From NCBI GenBank assembly GCA_035498015.1, contig DATKAO010000032.1:1-47591 (forward strand): a stretch of DNA of 47,591 bases, read 5' to 3'. Positions within the stretch are counted from its first letter, which is position 1. Every line of letters begins with the position of its first letter. The DNA is from Myxococcota bacterium (lineage in GTDB: Bacteria > Myxococcota_A > UBA9160 > SZUA-336). The notes below the pieces were generated by a model. That model was not told the DNA's origin and made no database searches. It saw only the letters and a program-made list of their open reading frames with translations. Below are positions 36,060 to 44,325 of the stretch, one piece after another. Made by a program: the position numbers and the translations under genes.

Positions 36060-37694
36060 ATGCCCGGTTACCGCAGGGAATGGCTCGCGGCGGACCTCAC
36101 CGCGGGCGTGGTCGCCGCCGCCGTCGTGATTCCCAAGGCGATGGCCTTCGCCACCATCGCCGGTCTGCCGGTCGCGGTCGGGCTCTACACGGTGCTCCTG
36201 CCGCCGCTGGTCTACGCGGCGCTCGGCACTTCGCGCCCGCTCAGCGTGTCGACCACGACCACGATCGCGATCCTGGTGTTCGCCGGCCTGCGCGCCGTGG
36301 TGCCGGGCGGCGACGCGGCGCAGCTCGCGCAGGCCACGACCACGCTCGCGGTCCTGGTGGGCGCGATGCTCTTCGGCGCGGGGCTCTTGCGGCTGGGGTT
36401 CGTGGCGAACTTCATCTCCGATCCCGTGCTCGCGGGCTTCAAGTCGGGTGTCGGGCTCGTGATCGTGGCCGATCAGCTGCCCAAGCTGCTCGGGATCCAC
36501 ATCGAGAAGACGGCGTTCCTGCGCGACCTGTGGTCGGTCGCGCAGCAGCTGTCTCAGATCTCGACGCCCACGCTGGGGCTCTCGCTGGCGGTGCTCGCGC
36601 TGATGTTCGCGCTCGAGCGCTTCGCGCCGCGCTCGCCGGTGCCGCTGATCGCGATCGCGGTCGGGATCGCGGCCTCGCATTGGCTGGGCTTGAGTGTCTC
36701 GACCGTGGGTGACGTTCCGCGCGACCTGCCCGTGCTGACGCTGCCGCACCCCGAGCTCGCGCTGCGCATGTGGCCGGGCGCGATCGGCATTGCGCTCATG
36801 AGCTTCACCGAGAGCATCGCCGCCGCGCGCGCCTTCGCGCATCCCGACGAGCCGCGGCCGCAGCCCAATCGCGAGCTGCTCGCGCTGGGGCTGGCGAACG
36901 CGGCGGGCGGTCTGTTCGGCGGCATGCCCGCGGGCGGCGGCACGACCCAGACCGCGGTGAATCGCCTGGCCGGCGCGCGCACGCAGGTCGCCGAGCTGGT
37001 GACTGCCGCGACCGCCCTGGGCGCGCTGCTCTTGCTGGCGCCGGTGATCGCGCAGATGCCCAATGCGGTGCTGGCGGCGGTGGTCGTGGTGTACTCGGTG
37101 ACTCTGATCAAGCCGGCCGAGTTCCGCGCGATCGCGCGCGTGCGCAGAACCGAGTTCTGGTGGGCGCTGATCGCGTTCGCCGGTGTGGCGCTCTTGGGCA
37201 CTCTGCAGGGGATCGTGGTGGCGGTGATCGCCTCGCTGCTCTCGCTCGCGCACCAGACCTGGGACCCGCCCGTGTACGTGGTCGGCCGCAAGCGCGGCAC
37301 CGACGTGTTCCGGCCACTCACTTCCGAGCATCCCGACGACGAAACGTTCCCGGGGCTGCTCCTGCTGCGGCTCGAGGGACGGCTGTTCTTCGCCAACGCG
37401 CAGCGCGTGGCCGACAAGATCCTGGCGCTGATCGAGGCGCAGCATCCGTCGGTGGTGGTGCTCGATTGCAGCGCGCTCGTCGACATCGAGTACACGGCGA
37501 TGAAGATGCTGGTCGAGGCCGAGCCCAAGGCGCGCAAGGCGGGAGTCGAGCTGTGGCTGGCCGCGCTGAACCCCGAGGTGCTGGCGGTGGTGAAGCGCTC
37601 GCCGCTCGGGGACTCACTCGGCCGGCACGGCCTGGTGTTCAACCTGGAGCTGGCGGTCTCGCAGTTCGAGAAGACGCTCCGGCCGACTCACTAG
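36060..37694 (+). CDS. SulP family inorganic anion transporter with STAS domain
   Basis: A 544-residue SLC26/SulP protein. The membrane part starts REWLAADLTAGVVAAAVVIPKAMAFATIAGLP, the SulP signature, and continues through STTTTIAILVFAG, VLAGFKSGVGLVIVADQLPKLLG and NAAGGLFGGMPAGGGTTQTAVNRLAGARTQ. The cytoplasmic STAS domain covers about residues 430-540 (FPGLLLLRLEGRLFFANAQRV, VVLDCSALVDIEYTAMKML). Likely substrates are sulfate, bicarbonate or organic anions. It ends 4 bases inside the convergent creatininase-family gene. Confidence 0.9.
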   Translation: MPGYRREWLAADLTAGVVAAAVVIPKAMAFATIAGLPVAVGLYTVLLPPLVYAALGTSRPLSVSTTTTIAILVFAGLRAVVPGGDAAQLAQATTTLAVLVGAMLFGAGLLRLGFVANFISDPVLAGFKSGVGLVIVADQLPKLLGIHIEKTAFLRDLWSVAQQLSQISTPTLGLSLAVLALMFALERFAPRSPVPLIAIAVGIAASHWLGLSVSTVGDVPRDLPVLTLPHPELALRMWPGAIGIALMSFTESIAAARAFAHPDEPRPQPNRELLALGLANAAGGLFGGMPAGGGTTQTAVNRLAGARTQVAELVTAATALGALLLLAPVIAQMPNAVLAAVVVVYSVTLIKPAEFRAIARVRRTEFWWALIAFAGVALLGTLQGIVVAVIASLLSLAHQTWDPPVYVVGRKRGTDVFRPLTSEHPDDETFPGLLLLRLEGRLFFANAQRVADKILALIEAQHPSVVVLDCSALVDIEYTAMKMLVEAEPKARKAGVELWLAALNPEVLAVVKRSPLGDSLGRHGLVFNLELAVSQFEKTLRPTH

Positions 37695-38632
37695 GCGCGC
37701 GACACGCCCAGCGCCCAGTCGGCCAGGCGCACGGCGGCGCGGTTCACGAACAGGTGGCGCAGGCGCCAGAACGGCGAATGCCATTTCTCGGCCGGCAGCG
37801 TGCCGTCGAGGAGCTCGGCGACGGCCTCGGCCGCGCGGCCGGCCAAGGTGTCGAGGATGCGCTCGCCGACCTCGGCCGATGCCCCGGCGGGCGCGCCCGA
37901 GTAAGTCTCCTCGCGGAAATACTCGATCCCGGTGCGCAGCCCGCCCAGCACGCCACCGGCCGGCGCTCGCCCGCGCTCGCCCAGCCAGATCTCCGCCGTG
38001 CGCCGCGGAAGCGACTTGTACTCGGGGTCGACCCACTCGGGATGGAGCGCCAGGAGCTGCGAAGTCTCGACGAAGCCGGCGTGGGTGTCTCCGGCCAGGT
38101 CCGCCTTCACCACGCCCTCCAGGTGTCCGAGCACGTCGCCGAGCTCCGAGCCGCGCACGCCCAGCCGGGTCAGCATGAGCGAGAAGATCGACACCATGCG
38201 GATCCCGCGCGCGCGCGACACCCGGTGGCACGCCGTTTCGATGGCCAGGAAGTGGCGCGGGCTGCCGTGGAAGTTCGAGACCAGCACGTTCTGGAAGCCC
38301 TGGCGCGCGAGTGACTCGCCCATGTCGCGCAGGAACGCGATCGTGGTCGAGGGCCGGAACGACACCGTGCCCGGCTGCGGCACGGCGTCGCACGCGGCCC
38401 ACACGAACGGCAGGCGCAGGAAGCTGCGCCCGCGGTGGCGCTCGGGCAGGAAGGCGAGCGCGCGCTCGGCCAGGCCCGCGCCTTCGAGACAGTCGGCGCC
38501 GAGCGGCAGGTGCGGACCGTGCACCTCCATCGGCGAGCAGGTCACGACCACCACGGCCTGCGCGCGGTCGATCGCGTCGAACTGCCTCTTGGTGAGGGTC
38601 TCCCAGCGGACGCTGCGCGGGCTCGGGCTCAT
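37691..38632 (-). CDS. Creatininase (creatinine amidohydrolase) family protein
   Basis: A 313-residue member of the creatininase fold. Metal motifs: SPMEVHGPHLPLGADCLEG (Glu-x-x-Gly-x-H-L-P-x-x-x-D region, about 34-51), then SNFHGSPRHFLAIE (about 115-128) where the family usually has N-x-H-G-G-N, and GDTHAGFVETSQLLAL (about 181-196). The family also includes MftE-like peptidases and GTP/purine-derived amide hydrolases. The changed NFHGSP motif suggests a non-creatinine substrate. The start is the ATG at 38632. No mycofactocin genes are present. Confidence 0.82.
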   Translation of the reverse strand: MSPSPRSVRWETLTKRQFDAIDRAQAVVVVTCSPMEVHGPHLPLGADCLEGAGLAERALAFLPERHRGRSFLRLPFVWAACDAVPQPGTVSFRPSTTIAFLRDMGESLARQGFQNVLVSNFHGSPRHFLAIETACHRVSRARGIRMVSIFSLMLTRLGVRGSELGDVLGHLEGVVKADLAGDTHAGFVETSQLLALHPEWVDPEYKSLPRRTAEIWLGERGRAPAGGVLGGLRTGIEYFREETYSGAPAGASAEVGERILDTLAGRAAEAVAELLDGTLPAEKWHSPFWRLRHLFVNRAAVRLADWALGVSRA

Positions 38633-38669
38633 GCGCAGAGCCTAGCGCGACGCCGAGGGGCGAGGGGAG

Positions 38670-39104
38670 CTAGCGCGTGGTGCGCAGCTCCTTGCGAACC
38701 ACCCAGGCGCCGAGCACGGCCGCCAGCGCGTAGAGCACCCAGGTGCGGGGCTCCGGAATCGGGTTCACGCCCGGAAGGCCGATCGTGATGGGGCCGGGCT
38801 TGCCGCCGCCGATCAGGCCGGCGAAGAAGCCACCGGGATTGGCGGGGAGGTGCACGGGGCGGCTCGACTTCAGCTGGTCGAGAATCCCCTGGATCGTCCC
38901 ATTCGTCTGGGGGTTTCCGCCGAGCGCAGAGCTGAGCTGTGCCTGCAGGACGAGCCGCAACGAGTCCGAACCCTGCAGGTCCTGGGTGATCTTCAGGTCG
39001 ACGCCCTGACCGGGCGAGATCGATCCGGCATGCACGCCGCCGGCCAGCAGGCAGGAGGTCACGGCGAAGACGGCGCCGTATCTAAGAATTCGAGCTCGCT
39101 TCAT
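38670..39104 (-). CDS. PEP-CTERM protein
   Basis: A 144-residue exported protein with a C-terminal sorting tail: PIPEPRTW, then the hydrophobic VLYALAAVLGAWVV and the basic end RKELRTTR. This matches PEP-CTERM anchors processed by exosortase. The N-terminal signal MKRARILRYGAVFAVTSCLLAGGVHAG is clear. The passenger is about 85 residues, Gly/Pro-rich near the tail (GGFFAGLIGGGKPGPITIGLPG). The ATG at 39104 is preferred; in-frame ATGs at 39116, 39122 and 39140 are possible. Exosortase is not encoded in this window. Confidence 0.75.
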   Translation of the reverse strand: MKRARILRYGAVFAVTSCLLAGGVHAGSISPGQGVDLKITQDLQGSDSLRLVLQAQLSSALGGNPQTNGTIQGILDQLKSSRPVHLPANPGGFFAGLIGGGKPGPITIGLPGVNPIPEPRTWVLYALAAVLGAWVVRKELRTTR

Positions 39105-39385
39105 CGGGCGAAACATACCCATTCTCACGCGTGATGCCAATCACAATCTGTACGACCGGGTGGACGGATTGGATTGCGGGTGTAGTCGCCTCGACCGGCA
39201 AGTCGCGGCCCAACCAGGGGTGACTGCTGGAGATCCGACCCGGGCAGGGGCGGGTCCCCCCGGCTCGGCCGCGACTGACCCGACGGTAGGGGCAGGGCCC
39301 GGCCACGCGCTTCGCCGAGGCGAATCTCTCCCAGGCCTCGAGTGACTCGCGCGGGCGCGAGTGACTGAGCCCGAGATCGCGCGCC
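39105..39385. other. Longest intergenic stretch, no gene recognised
   Basis: About 280 bases between the PEP-CTERM and amidohydrolase genes, both on the minus strand. It holds a short hairpin at 39345-39362 and two AGTGACT copies (39341 and 39360). No tRNA-like fold, coding frame with a start site or clear promoter was seen. Confidence 0.5.
39345..39362. terminator. Hairpin downstream of the amidohydrolase operon
   Basis: ACTCGCGC and GCGCGAGT form a perfect 8-base inverted repeat around GG, 24 bases after the amidohydrolase stop on the minus strand. It has no T-run; it could end the catabolic operon transcript or be a protein site. Confidence 0.4.
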
Positions 39386-40519
39386 TCACGCCGGCAGCTT
39401 CGACAGATCGACCCGGTACAGCTCGGTCGCGGTCTTGAAGCACATCTGCTCGATCTCGGCTTTCGGCACGCCGGCCATCACGCGCTCGAGCACGTGCATG
39501 GAGTTGGGCCAGATCGCGTCGTGATGCGGGTAGTCGTTGCCCCAGACCAGGTTGCGCAGGCCGATCTCGTGGCGCGTGCGCACGCCGATCTCGTCGTCTT
39601 CGAAGGTCACGTGGAAGTTGCGGTGGAAGTACTCACTCGGCTTCATGGTGAGATAGTCCACGGCGAAGCGCGGCGTGCGGTAGGTCGCGTGGTCGAGTCG
39701 GTGGACCACGTGCGCGACCCAGCCGGTCTCGAACTCGGAGATCACGAGCTTGAGCCGCGGGAAGCGCTCGACCACGCCGCCGCAGATCAGGTCGATCATG
39801 GTGTTCACCGCGGTGGTGAAGGCGAGCGTGTAGCCCTTGATCGTGCCCGCCGGCGTGCCCCAGTGCGCCGGCATGCCACCGTCCCACGAGGTGCCCACGA
39901 AGATGTGCATGGTGAGCGGCAGGTCCATGGCCTGTGCGGCGGCCCAGAAGCGGTCGTAGTCGGGGTGACAGTAGGGCCGGTCGGGAGACACGTGGGCGGG
40001 GATCATGAAGCCGCGCACGCCCCGGCGCGCCGCGCGCTCCATCTCCGCGAGCGACGCGTCGACGTCGGGGATCGGGAGACACCCGATCCCGATCAGCCGT
40101 TCGGGCGCCACCGCGCAGTAGTCGGTCACCCAGTCGTTGTGGCGCTCGAACACGGCGCGCGCCACGTCCTGCTCGGGCGACGCGTAGGTGAACATGTTGA
40201 GGCTGGGGTACATGACCTCGCCGCAGATGCCGTCGCGCGCCTGCTCGTCGAGACGCTTGGCGGGGTCGCGCACGCCCGGGTTCAGGCCGTCGTAGCCGCG
40301 CGCGATCAGCTCGTCGGTGGCGGGGTCGTCGAGCCGGTGACCCGCGATGCCCAGCCGCCCGATCGGAATCGGCGGCACCCCGGGAAGCAGCAGCCAGTCG
40401 CCGCGGTTCCCCTTCCAGTCTCGAATCACTTGGGGGGCGCGCGTGCCGAAGCGCGGCTCGAGGCCCGTGAAGACCTCGCGCGCCTCGACCAGGTGAGAGT
40501 CGCACGAGTAGTAGCGCAC
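39386..40519 (-). CDS. Amidohydrolase-2 family metal-dependent hydrolase
   Basis: A 377-residue TIM-barrel protein of the ACMSD/amidohydrolase-2 group (decarboxylases and ring hydrolases). The N-terminal metal motif is altered: YYSCDSHLVEAREVF has D-x-H. The barrel continues with RLIGIGCLPIPDVDASLAEMERA, the metal His in LPLTMHIFVGTSWDGG, SEFETGWVAHVVHRLDH, and the final Asp in NLVWGNDYPHHDAIWPNS. AGGAAGGAGA precedes the GTG start. It lies 12 bases after the D-2-hydroxyacid dehydrogenase stop, closing a three-gene catabolic operon. It may decarboxylate or hydrolyse an aromatic-derived acid. Confidence 0.86.
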   Translation of the reverse strand: MRYYSCDSHLVEAREVFTGLEPRFGTRAPQVIRDWKGNRGDWLLLPGVPPIPIGRLGIAGHRLDDPATDELIARGYDGLNPGVRDPAKRLDEQARDGICGEVMYPSLNMFTYASPEQDVARAVFERHNDWVTDYCAVAPERLIGIGCLPIPDVDASLAEMERAARRGVRGFMIPAHVSPDRPYCHPDYDRFWAAAQAMDLPLTMHIFVGTSWDGGMPAHWGTPAGTIKGYTLAFTTAVNTMIDLICGGVVERFPRLKLVISEFETGWVAHVVHRLDHATYRTPRFAVDYLTMKPSEYFHRNFHVTFEDDEIGVRTRHEIGLRNLVWGNDYPHHDAIWPNSMHVLERVMAGVPKAEIEQMCFKTATELYRVDLSKLPA

Positions 40520-40531
40520 CGTGTCTCCTTC

Positions 40532-41527
40532 CTAGTAGCCCAGGCGTTTGTCGACCACGCCCACCAGCGGCTCGCCGCGCTGCGCGCGGCGCAGGTTCTC
40601 GCAGAAGCGGGCCACATTGCGCGGAGCGCGCAGCTGACTCGCGCCGGCCGTGTGCGGCGTCATGACCACGTTGGGCAGCGTCCAGAGCGGGTGGTCGGCG
40701 GGCAGCGGCTCCTTCGGCGCCACGTCGAGCGCCGCGCCGCCGAGCCGCCCGTCGCGCAGCGCGGCCACGAGCGCGTCGCCATCGACGATCTCGCCGCGGG
40801 TCACGTTCACGAGATAGGCGCCGCGCTTCAGCTTCGCGAACGCCTTCTCGCCGAACAGCCCGCGCGTCTCGGCCGTGAGCGGCGCGCCGATCGCGACCAC
40901 GTCCGACGCGGCCAGGAGCTCGTCCAGCCGGTCGAGGCCCCAGACCTCGCTCGCGCCGTCGGAGGCGGGCACGGGCCAGGCGTCGACCGCGAGCACGCGC
41001 ATGCCGAAGGCCACGGCGCGGCGGGCGAACGCGCGGCCGGTGCCGCCGAAGCCCACGATCCCCATGGTGAGTCCTTCGAGCTCGAGCTCGGAGCGGCGCA
41101 TCTTCTCGCGGTGGTTCCAGCCTTCGGGGCCCATGCGGATCGCGGTCGCGATCTGGCGAGTGAGTGCCAGAAGCAGCCCGAAGCCCGTGTCGGCCAGGTG
41201 CCCGCCCACGAGGCCCTTCTCGCCGGTCAGCACCACGGCCGAGTCACGCATGGCCGGGTAGAGGAAAGCGTCCATGCCCGAGGCGATGGCGTGCACCCAA
41301 CGCAGCCTGGGCGCCGCCTGGAACAGCGGCTCGGGGATGAAGCCCAGGATGACCTCGGTCGCCGCGGCCAGCTCGAGCGCCTCGCGCATGCGCGGCGCCA
41401 CGCGCACCGTGGAGCCGGGCGGGGCCGCGGCGCGGATCGCGTCGAGCTCGCCCTCGGCGATCTCGGGCAGGGTGAGTCCCAGCACCACCAGCACGTCGAT
41501 CGGTCCGCGCAGCGCGAGCTCGGTCAC
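40532..41527 (-). CDS. D-2-hydroxyacid dehydrogenase family protein
   Basis: A 331-residue NAD(P)-dependent oxidoreductase. The nucleotide-binding motif is TMGIVGFGGTGRAFARRA (about 154-171), with VDAW after the second strand. The catalytic Arg lies in VNVTRGEIVDGDAL, the Glu in DVAPKEPLPADHPLW and the His in VMTPHTAGAS. Family members interconvert 2-oxo and D-2-hydroxy acids. The GTG start overlaps the stop of the hydratase gene (GTGA), so the two are coupled. With its neighbours it suggests handling of a 2-oxo acid from ring cleavage. Confidence 0.88.
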   Translation of the reverse strand: MTELALRGPIDVLVVLGLTLPEIAEGELDAIRAAAPPGSTVRVAPRMREALELAAATEVILGFIPEPLFQAAPRLRWVHAIASGMDAFLYPAMRDSAVVLTGEKGLVGGHLADTGFGLLLALTRQIATAIRMGPEGWNHREKMRRSELELEGLTMGIVGFGGTGRAFARRAVAFGMRVLAVDAWPVPASDGASEVWGLDRLDELLAASDVVAIGAPLTAETRGLFGEKAFAKLKRGAYLVNVTRGEIVDGDALVAALRDGRLGGAALDVAPKEPLPADHPLWTLPNVVMTPHTAGASQLRAPRNVARFCENLRRAQRGEPLVGVVDKRLGY

Positions 41528-42294
41528 GTGAAGCCCACCTCCACCTCGCCCACGCCGCCATACTCGGCGCGCCAGCGCTGGCCGGCCGCCGCGTCGAAGC
41601 GCGCGAAGGCGCCCGTGATCACGACCTGCCCGGGCTCGAGCGCGCGCCCGTGCGCGCCCAATACCGCGGCCAGGCGCGAGAGTGACTCGAGGTGGTCGTC
41701 GAGCTCGTCGCGGCTCACGCCTTCGTAGACCTTCTCGCCGTCGCGCAGCAGCGCGCAGTGCACGGCGTTCAAGTCACCGGCCTCGGCCAGAGTCACCCCG
41801 CTGCCGCGCACCACGCCCCACTGGGTCAGGCCGTCGGTGACGAAGGCGCCGAAGTCGGGCCGGGTCGAGCCCGCGCGCCGCTCGTTCAGCTCGAAGCCCG
41901 CGCACACGCGCGCAAGCCCCGCCCGCACCTGGTCGCGCGACAGGCCTGGACCCGCGAGACGCCGGCCGATCTCGAAGCACAGCTCGGGCTCGATCGACGG
42001 CTTGGCGATCGACGCCGCGGGCACGCGCGCGCCGCTCGCGAACAGGTGACTCGCCAGCACGTGCCCGAACGGCCGCGCGTCGACGCCCAACGCCGTGCGC
42101 GCGCGGTTCGAGGTCAGGCCGACCTTCCAGCCCGCGAGCTTCTCGCCGGCCGCGAGCTTGCGCTCGAGCAGCGCGAGCTGCACGTCGAGCGCCTCGTCGA
42201 GCGAGAGCCCGGCGAGCCAGGCGGGGGAGACGTCGCCGCGCGCGCGCGACTCGAAGAGCCGGTCGGCGAGGGCGGTGCGGTCCGGCGAAGCCAC
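41524..42294 (-). CDS. 2-oxopent-4-enoate hydratase / FAH-family protein
   Basis: A 256-residue protein of the MhpD/fumarylacetoacetate hydrolase group. It shows GWKVGLTSNRARTALGVDARPFGHVLASHLF (about 55-85), the metal-binding EPELCFEIGRRL (about 103-114) and CAGFELNERR. The usual reaction adds water to a 2-hydroxy-2,4-dienoate in meta-cleavage of aromatics, or decarboxylates 4-oxalocrotonate. The start is a GTG at 42294. It is the first gene of the three-gene operon and is divergent from the methyltransferase at 42357. No ring-cleaving dioxygenase is present here. Confidence 0.86.
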   Translation of the reverse strand: MASPDRTALADRLFESRARGDVSPAWLAGLSLDEALDVQLALLERKLAAGEKLAGWKVGLTSNRARTALGVDARPFGHVLASHLFASGARVPAASIAKPSIEPELCFEIGRRLAGPGLSRDQVRAGLARVCAGFELNERRAGSTRPDFGAFVTDGLTQWGVVRGSGVTLAEAGDLNAVHCALLRDGEKVYEGVSRDELDDHLESLSRLAAVLGAHGRALEPGQVVITGAFARFDAAAGQRWRAEYGGVGEVEVGFT

Positions 42295-42356
42295 GGCGCA
42301 GAGTGTACTGCGGGCGGACGAGCGACTGGCACGGCGCGTGCTCGAACCGGGAGCGA

Positions 42357-43352
42357 ATGGCCGATTCCGCCGTTGCGCTCACGCCCGAGGTCGACGTCGC
42401 GTGCGCGGTTTGTGGAGAGCTCGCCGCCGACGAGGTCGCGAGCCCCGAGACGCTCGCTGCGCAGGCCGAGCTCGCCCGGCGCTTCCACCGCGCGCGGCTC
42501 ACTCGTCGCTCCCGCGCCGCGCTGGAGGAGCGCGCGAGCTTCACCCAGGACTACCCGACCCGGCTCCTGGCGTGCCGCGCGTGCGGGCTCCTGTACCGCT
42601 CGCCCCGGCCGGCCGCCGGCGCGGTGCTGCGCGCCTACGAGTCCGACCGCTACCCGGCGGAGCGCCTGCCGCAGATGATCGCCTCGCAGCGCGCGCTCTT
42701 CCGGCCCAAGGCGCGCGCACTCGCGGCCCAGCTGGGCCGCGGGGCGCGCGTGCTCGAGGTCGGCTCCTTCGTGGGCGGCTTCCTGGCCGAGGCGCGCGCT
42801 GCCGGGCTCGAGGCGATCGGCATCGATCCGGGTGAGCAGGCGGTCGAGATCTGCCGGCGACTCGGGCTCCCGCTCGTGCGCGGCACGCTCGAGAACGAGC
42901 CGGCGCTCGCCGACTTCGACGCGGTCGCGATCTGGAACACCTTCGACCAGCTGCCGCGCCCGCGCGAGTCTCTGGCGGCGGCGCTGCGCGTGCTGCGTCC
43001 CGGCGGGCGGCTCTTGCTGCGCTTCCCGCACGGCGCGTGCTTCGCGCGCTGGCTGCGCCGGCGCCCGCTGCCGGTGCGCGCCCTGGCCTGGAACAACCTG
43101 CTCGGCTTCCCGTACCTGCACGGCTTCGGCCTCGCGTCGCTCGACTCACTGGCCCGCGAGTTCGGGCTGACCCGCACCGCCCTCGCCGGCGACGTGCTGG
43201 GCGGCGTGGCCGACCGGCTCTACGCGCCCTGGGCGCGCGTCGAGGAACGGGCCGTGAAGGCCGCCCTGCGCGCGCGCTTCGCGCACGACCCCGGCGCGGC
43301 ACCGTGGCTCGACGTGGAGCTCGTCAGCCGGCGTCGAGCTCGAGCAGCGTGA
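42357..43352 (+). CDS. Methyltransferase with N-terminal zinc-ribbon Cys pairs
   Basis: A 331-residue class I methyltransferase. Two Cys pairs, CAVC and CRAC (residues about 16-19 and 73-76), flank a helical insert and form a zinc-ribbon-like N-terminus, followed by LLYRSPRPA. This is common in sugar or natural-product methyltransferases. Motif I is VLEVGSFVGGFLAEARAAGLEAIGIDPGE. Further down come LRVLRPGGRLLLRFPHG and a C-terminal part GFPYLHGFGLASLDSLAREFG. GGGAG precedes the ATG at 42357. The 3' end overlaps the convergent gene by 29 bases. Substrate unknown. Confidence 0.83.
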   Translation: MADSAVALTPEVDVACAVCGELAADEVASPETLAAQAELARRFHRARLTRRSRAALEERASFTQDYPTRLLACRACGLLYRSPRPAAGAVLRAYESDRYPAERLPQMIASQRALFRPKARALAAQLGRGARVLEVGSFVGGFLAEARAAGLEAIGIDPGEQAVEICRRLGLPLVRGTLENEPALADFDAVAIWNTFDQLPRPRESLAAALRVLRPGGRLLLRFPHGACFARWLRRRPLPVRALAWNNLLGFPYLHGFGLASLDSLAREFGLTRTALAGDVLGGVADRLYAPWARVEERAVKAALRARFAHDPGAAPWLDVELVSRRRARAA

Positions 43353-43914
43353 ATACGATCCGGTCGCGGGTGACTCGCTCGCTGCGGATCGCCACGCCCT
43401 TGCGGTCGAGCGCGTTCTGCCACAGGTAGGTGATGAAGCCTTCGCTGGTGAAGCGCAGGCACTCGGGGAAGTCGCGCGCCTCGTCGACCAGGATCCGGCC
43501 GTGCGCTTCCGCCGAGCCCTCTTCGTAAGACCAGCGCGAGAAGTTGTACGCCACGGCGCCGAAGGTCGCGAAGATGCGCCCGACGCCCGAGCCCCACTTC
43601 GCGGACTTGGCCTCGAACTGCTGGTAGACGCCCGCCTTGCGCAGGTCCACGGCCGCGCAGGCGCCCAGGCAGCGCAGGTACTCCTGCGGATTGCCGCCGC
43701 CCTCGAGCGCCACCAGGACCTCGATCAGCCGCGCCTGGGTCGCAACCGGGATCCAGCTCGTGAGCGCATGACGCTTGCCGAGGTACTGCCAGTCCTGCGG
43801 CTGCAGGTACTCGTCGAGCGCGGCGCGCGCGAGGCGGCCCGACTCGAGCAGCCGCGCCACCTCGTCTGCCGCGAGCTGGAAGAACGCAGCCTTTACCGAC
43901 GGGATGGTACGCAA
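43324..43914 (-). CDS. Protein of unknown function next to PII-like gene
   Basis: A 196-residue soluble protein with helices MRTIPSVKAAFFQLAADEVARLLESGRL, a segment WQYLGKRHALTSWIPVATQARLIEVLVALEGGG and a beta-rich second half (AYNFSRWSYEEG, CLRFTSEGFITYLW, VFTLLELDAG). Its layout vaguely recalls myxobacterial DUF2378-type and haem-NO/V4R-like proteins, but no family is assigned. Its only start is a TTG at 43914. The frame is the same as that of the upstream PII-like gene, separated from it by a TAG stop and 67 bases with no other stop codon. It is probably cotranscribed with the PII-like gene. Confidence 0.6.
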   Translation of the reverse strand: MRTIPSVKAAFFQLAADEVARLLESGRLARAALDEYLQPQDWQYLGKRHALTSWIPVATQARLIEVLVALEGGGNPQEYLRCLGACAAVDLRKAGVYQQFEAKSAKWGSGVGRIFATFGAVAYNFSRWSYEEGSAEAHGRILVDEARDFPECLRFTSEGFITYLWQNALDRKGVAIRSERVTRDRIVFTLLELDAG

Positions 43915-43980
43915 GAGGACACTCCGGACAACGGTTGCCCGGCCGTATCGGTGGGCGATCCCCGGGGATTGAGCGGGCGG

Positions 43981-44325
43981 CTAGTAGAACGCGATCTCGC
44001 CGCGGCGCGCCGTTCGGACACGCAGCGCGTCGTCGACCTCGCTCACCAGGATGGCCTCGTCCTTCTTCCGGTCGCGGTCGAGCAGCCCAGCGAGCGTGCC
44101 CAGCACGCTCTCGGTCTCCTTGCTCGAGACCACGATCTCGAGCCGCGCCCGTGTCTCCCAGGGAGTCTCGTAGGACACCCCCCGGTACTCCTGCCGGTGT
44201 GTGACTGTACCGTCGGCGTAGCGCACGCCGGTAGCGCTCATCTGGCAGCGCACGCGCAGTGCGAGCACCGCCCGCATCACCTCATCCAGCTCGTCCAGCG
44301 GCACCATGGCCACGATCTTCTGCAT
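43981..44325 (-). CDS. Divergent PII-like (GlnB-related) protein
   Basis: A 114-residue protein of PII size. MQKIVAMVPLDELDEVMRAVL matches the first strand and helix. EYRGVSYE (46-53) aligns with the T-loop, keeping Tyr47 and Tyr52 at the spacing of GlnB Tyr46 and Tyr51. RLEIVVSS is the third strand, and VDDALRVRTARRGE aligns with the V-x-R-I-R-T-G-E C-loop. The B-loop that normally reads T-G-x-x-G-D-G-K is replaced by DRDRKKDEA (83-91), without glycines. AGGAGG precedes the ATG. No amtB, glnA or glnD is nearby. It may sense something other than ATP and 2-oxoglutarate. Confidence 0.65.
   Translation of the reverse strand: MQKIVAMVPLDELDEVMRAVLALRVRCQMSATGVRYADGTVTHRQEYRGVSYETPWETRARLEIVVSSKETESVLGTLAGLLDRDRKKDEAILVSEVDDALRVRTARRGEIAFY

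Noticed and set aside
39494-41728. A 744-codon open frame antisense to the amidohydrolase and dehydrogenase genes
   Set aside because: Composition is His/Arg/Val-rich with no domain, and it opposes two clear enzyme genes. Long antisense frames are expected at this GC content.
43915-43983. Stop-codon read-through joining the PII-like protein to its downstream neighbour
   Set aside because: The frames match, but a single TAG and no special context do not support recoding. A 67-base gap without another stop can occur by chance in high-GC DNA.
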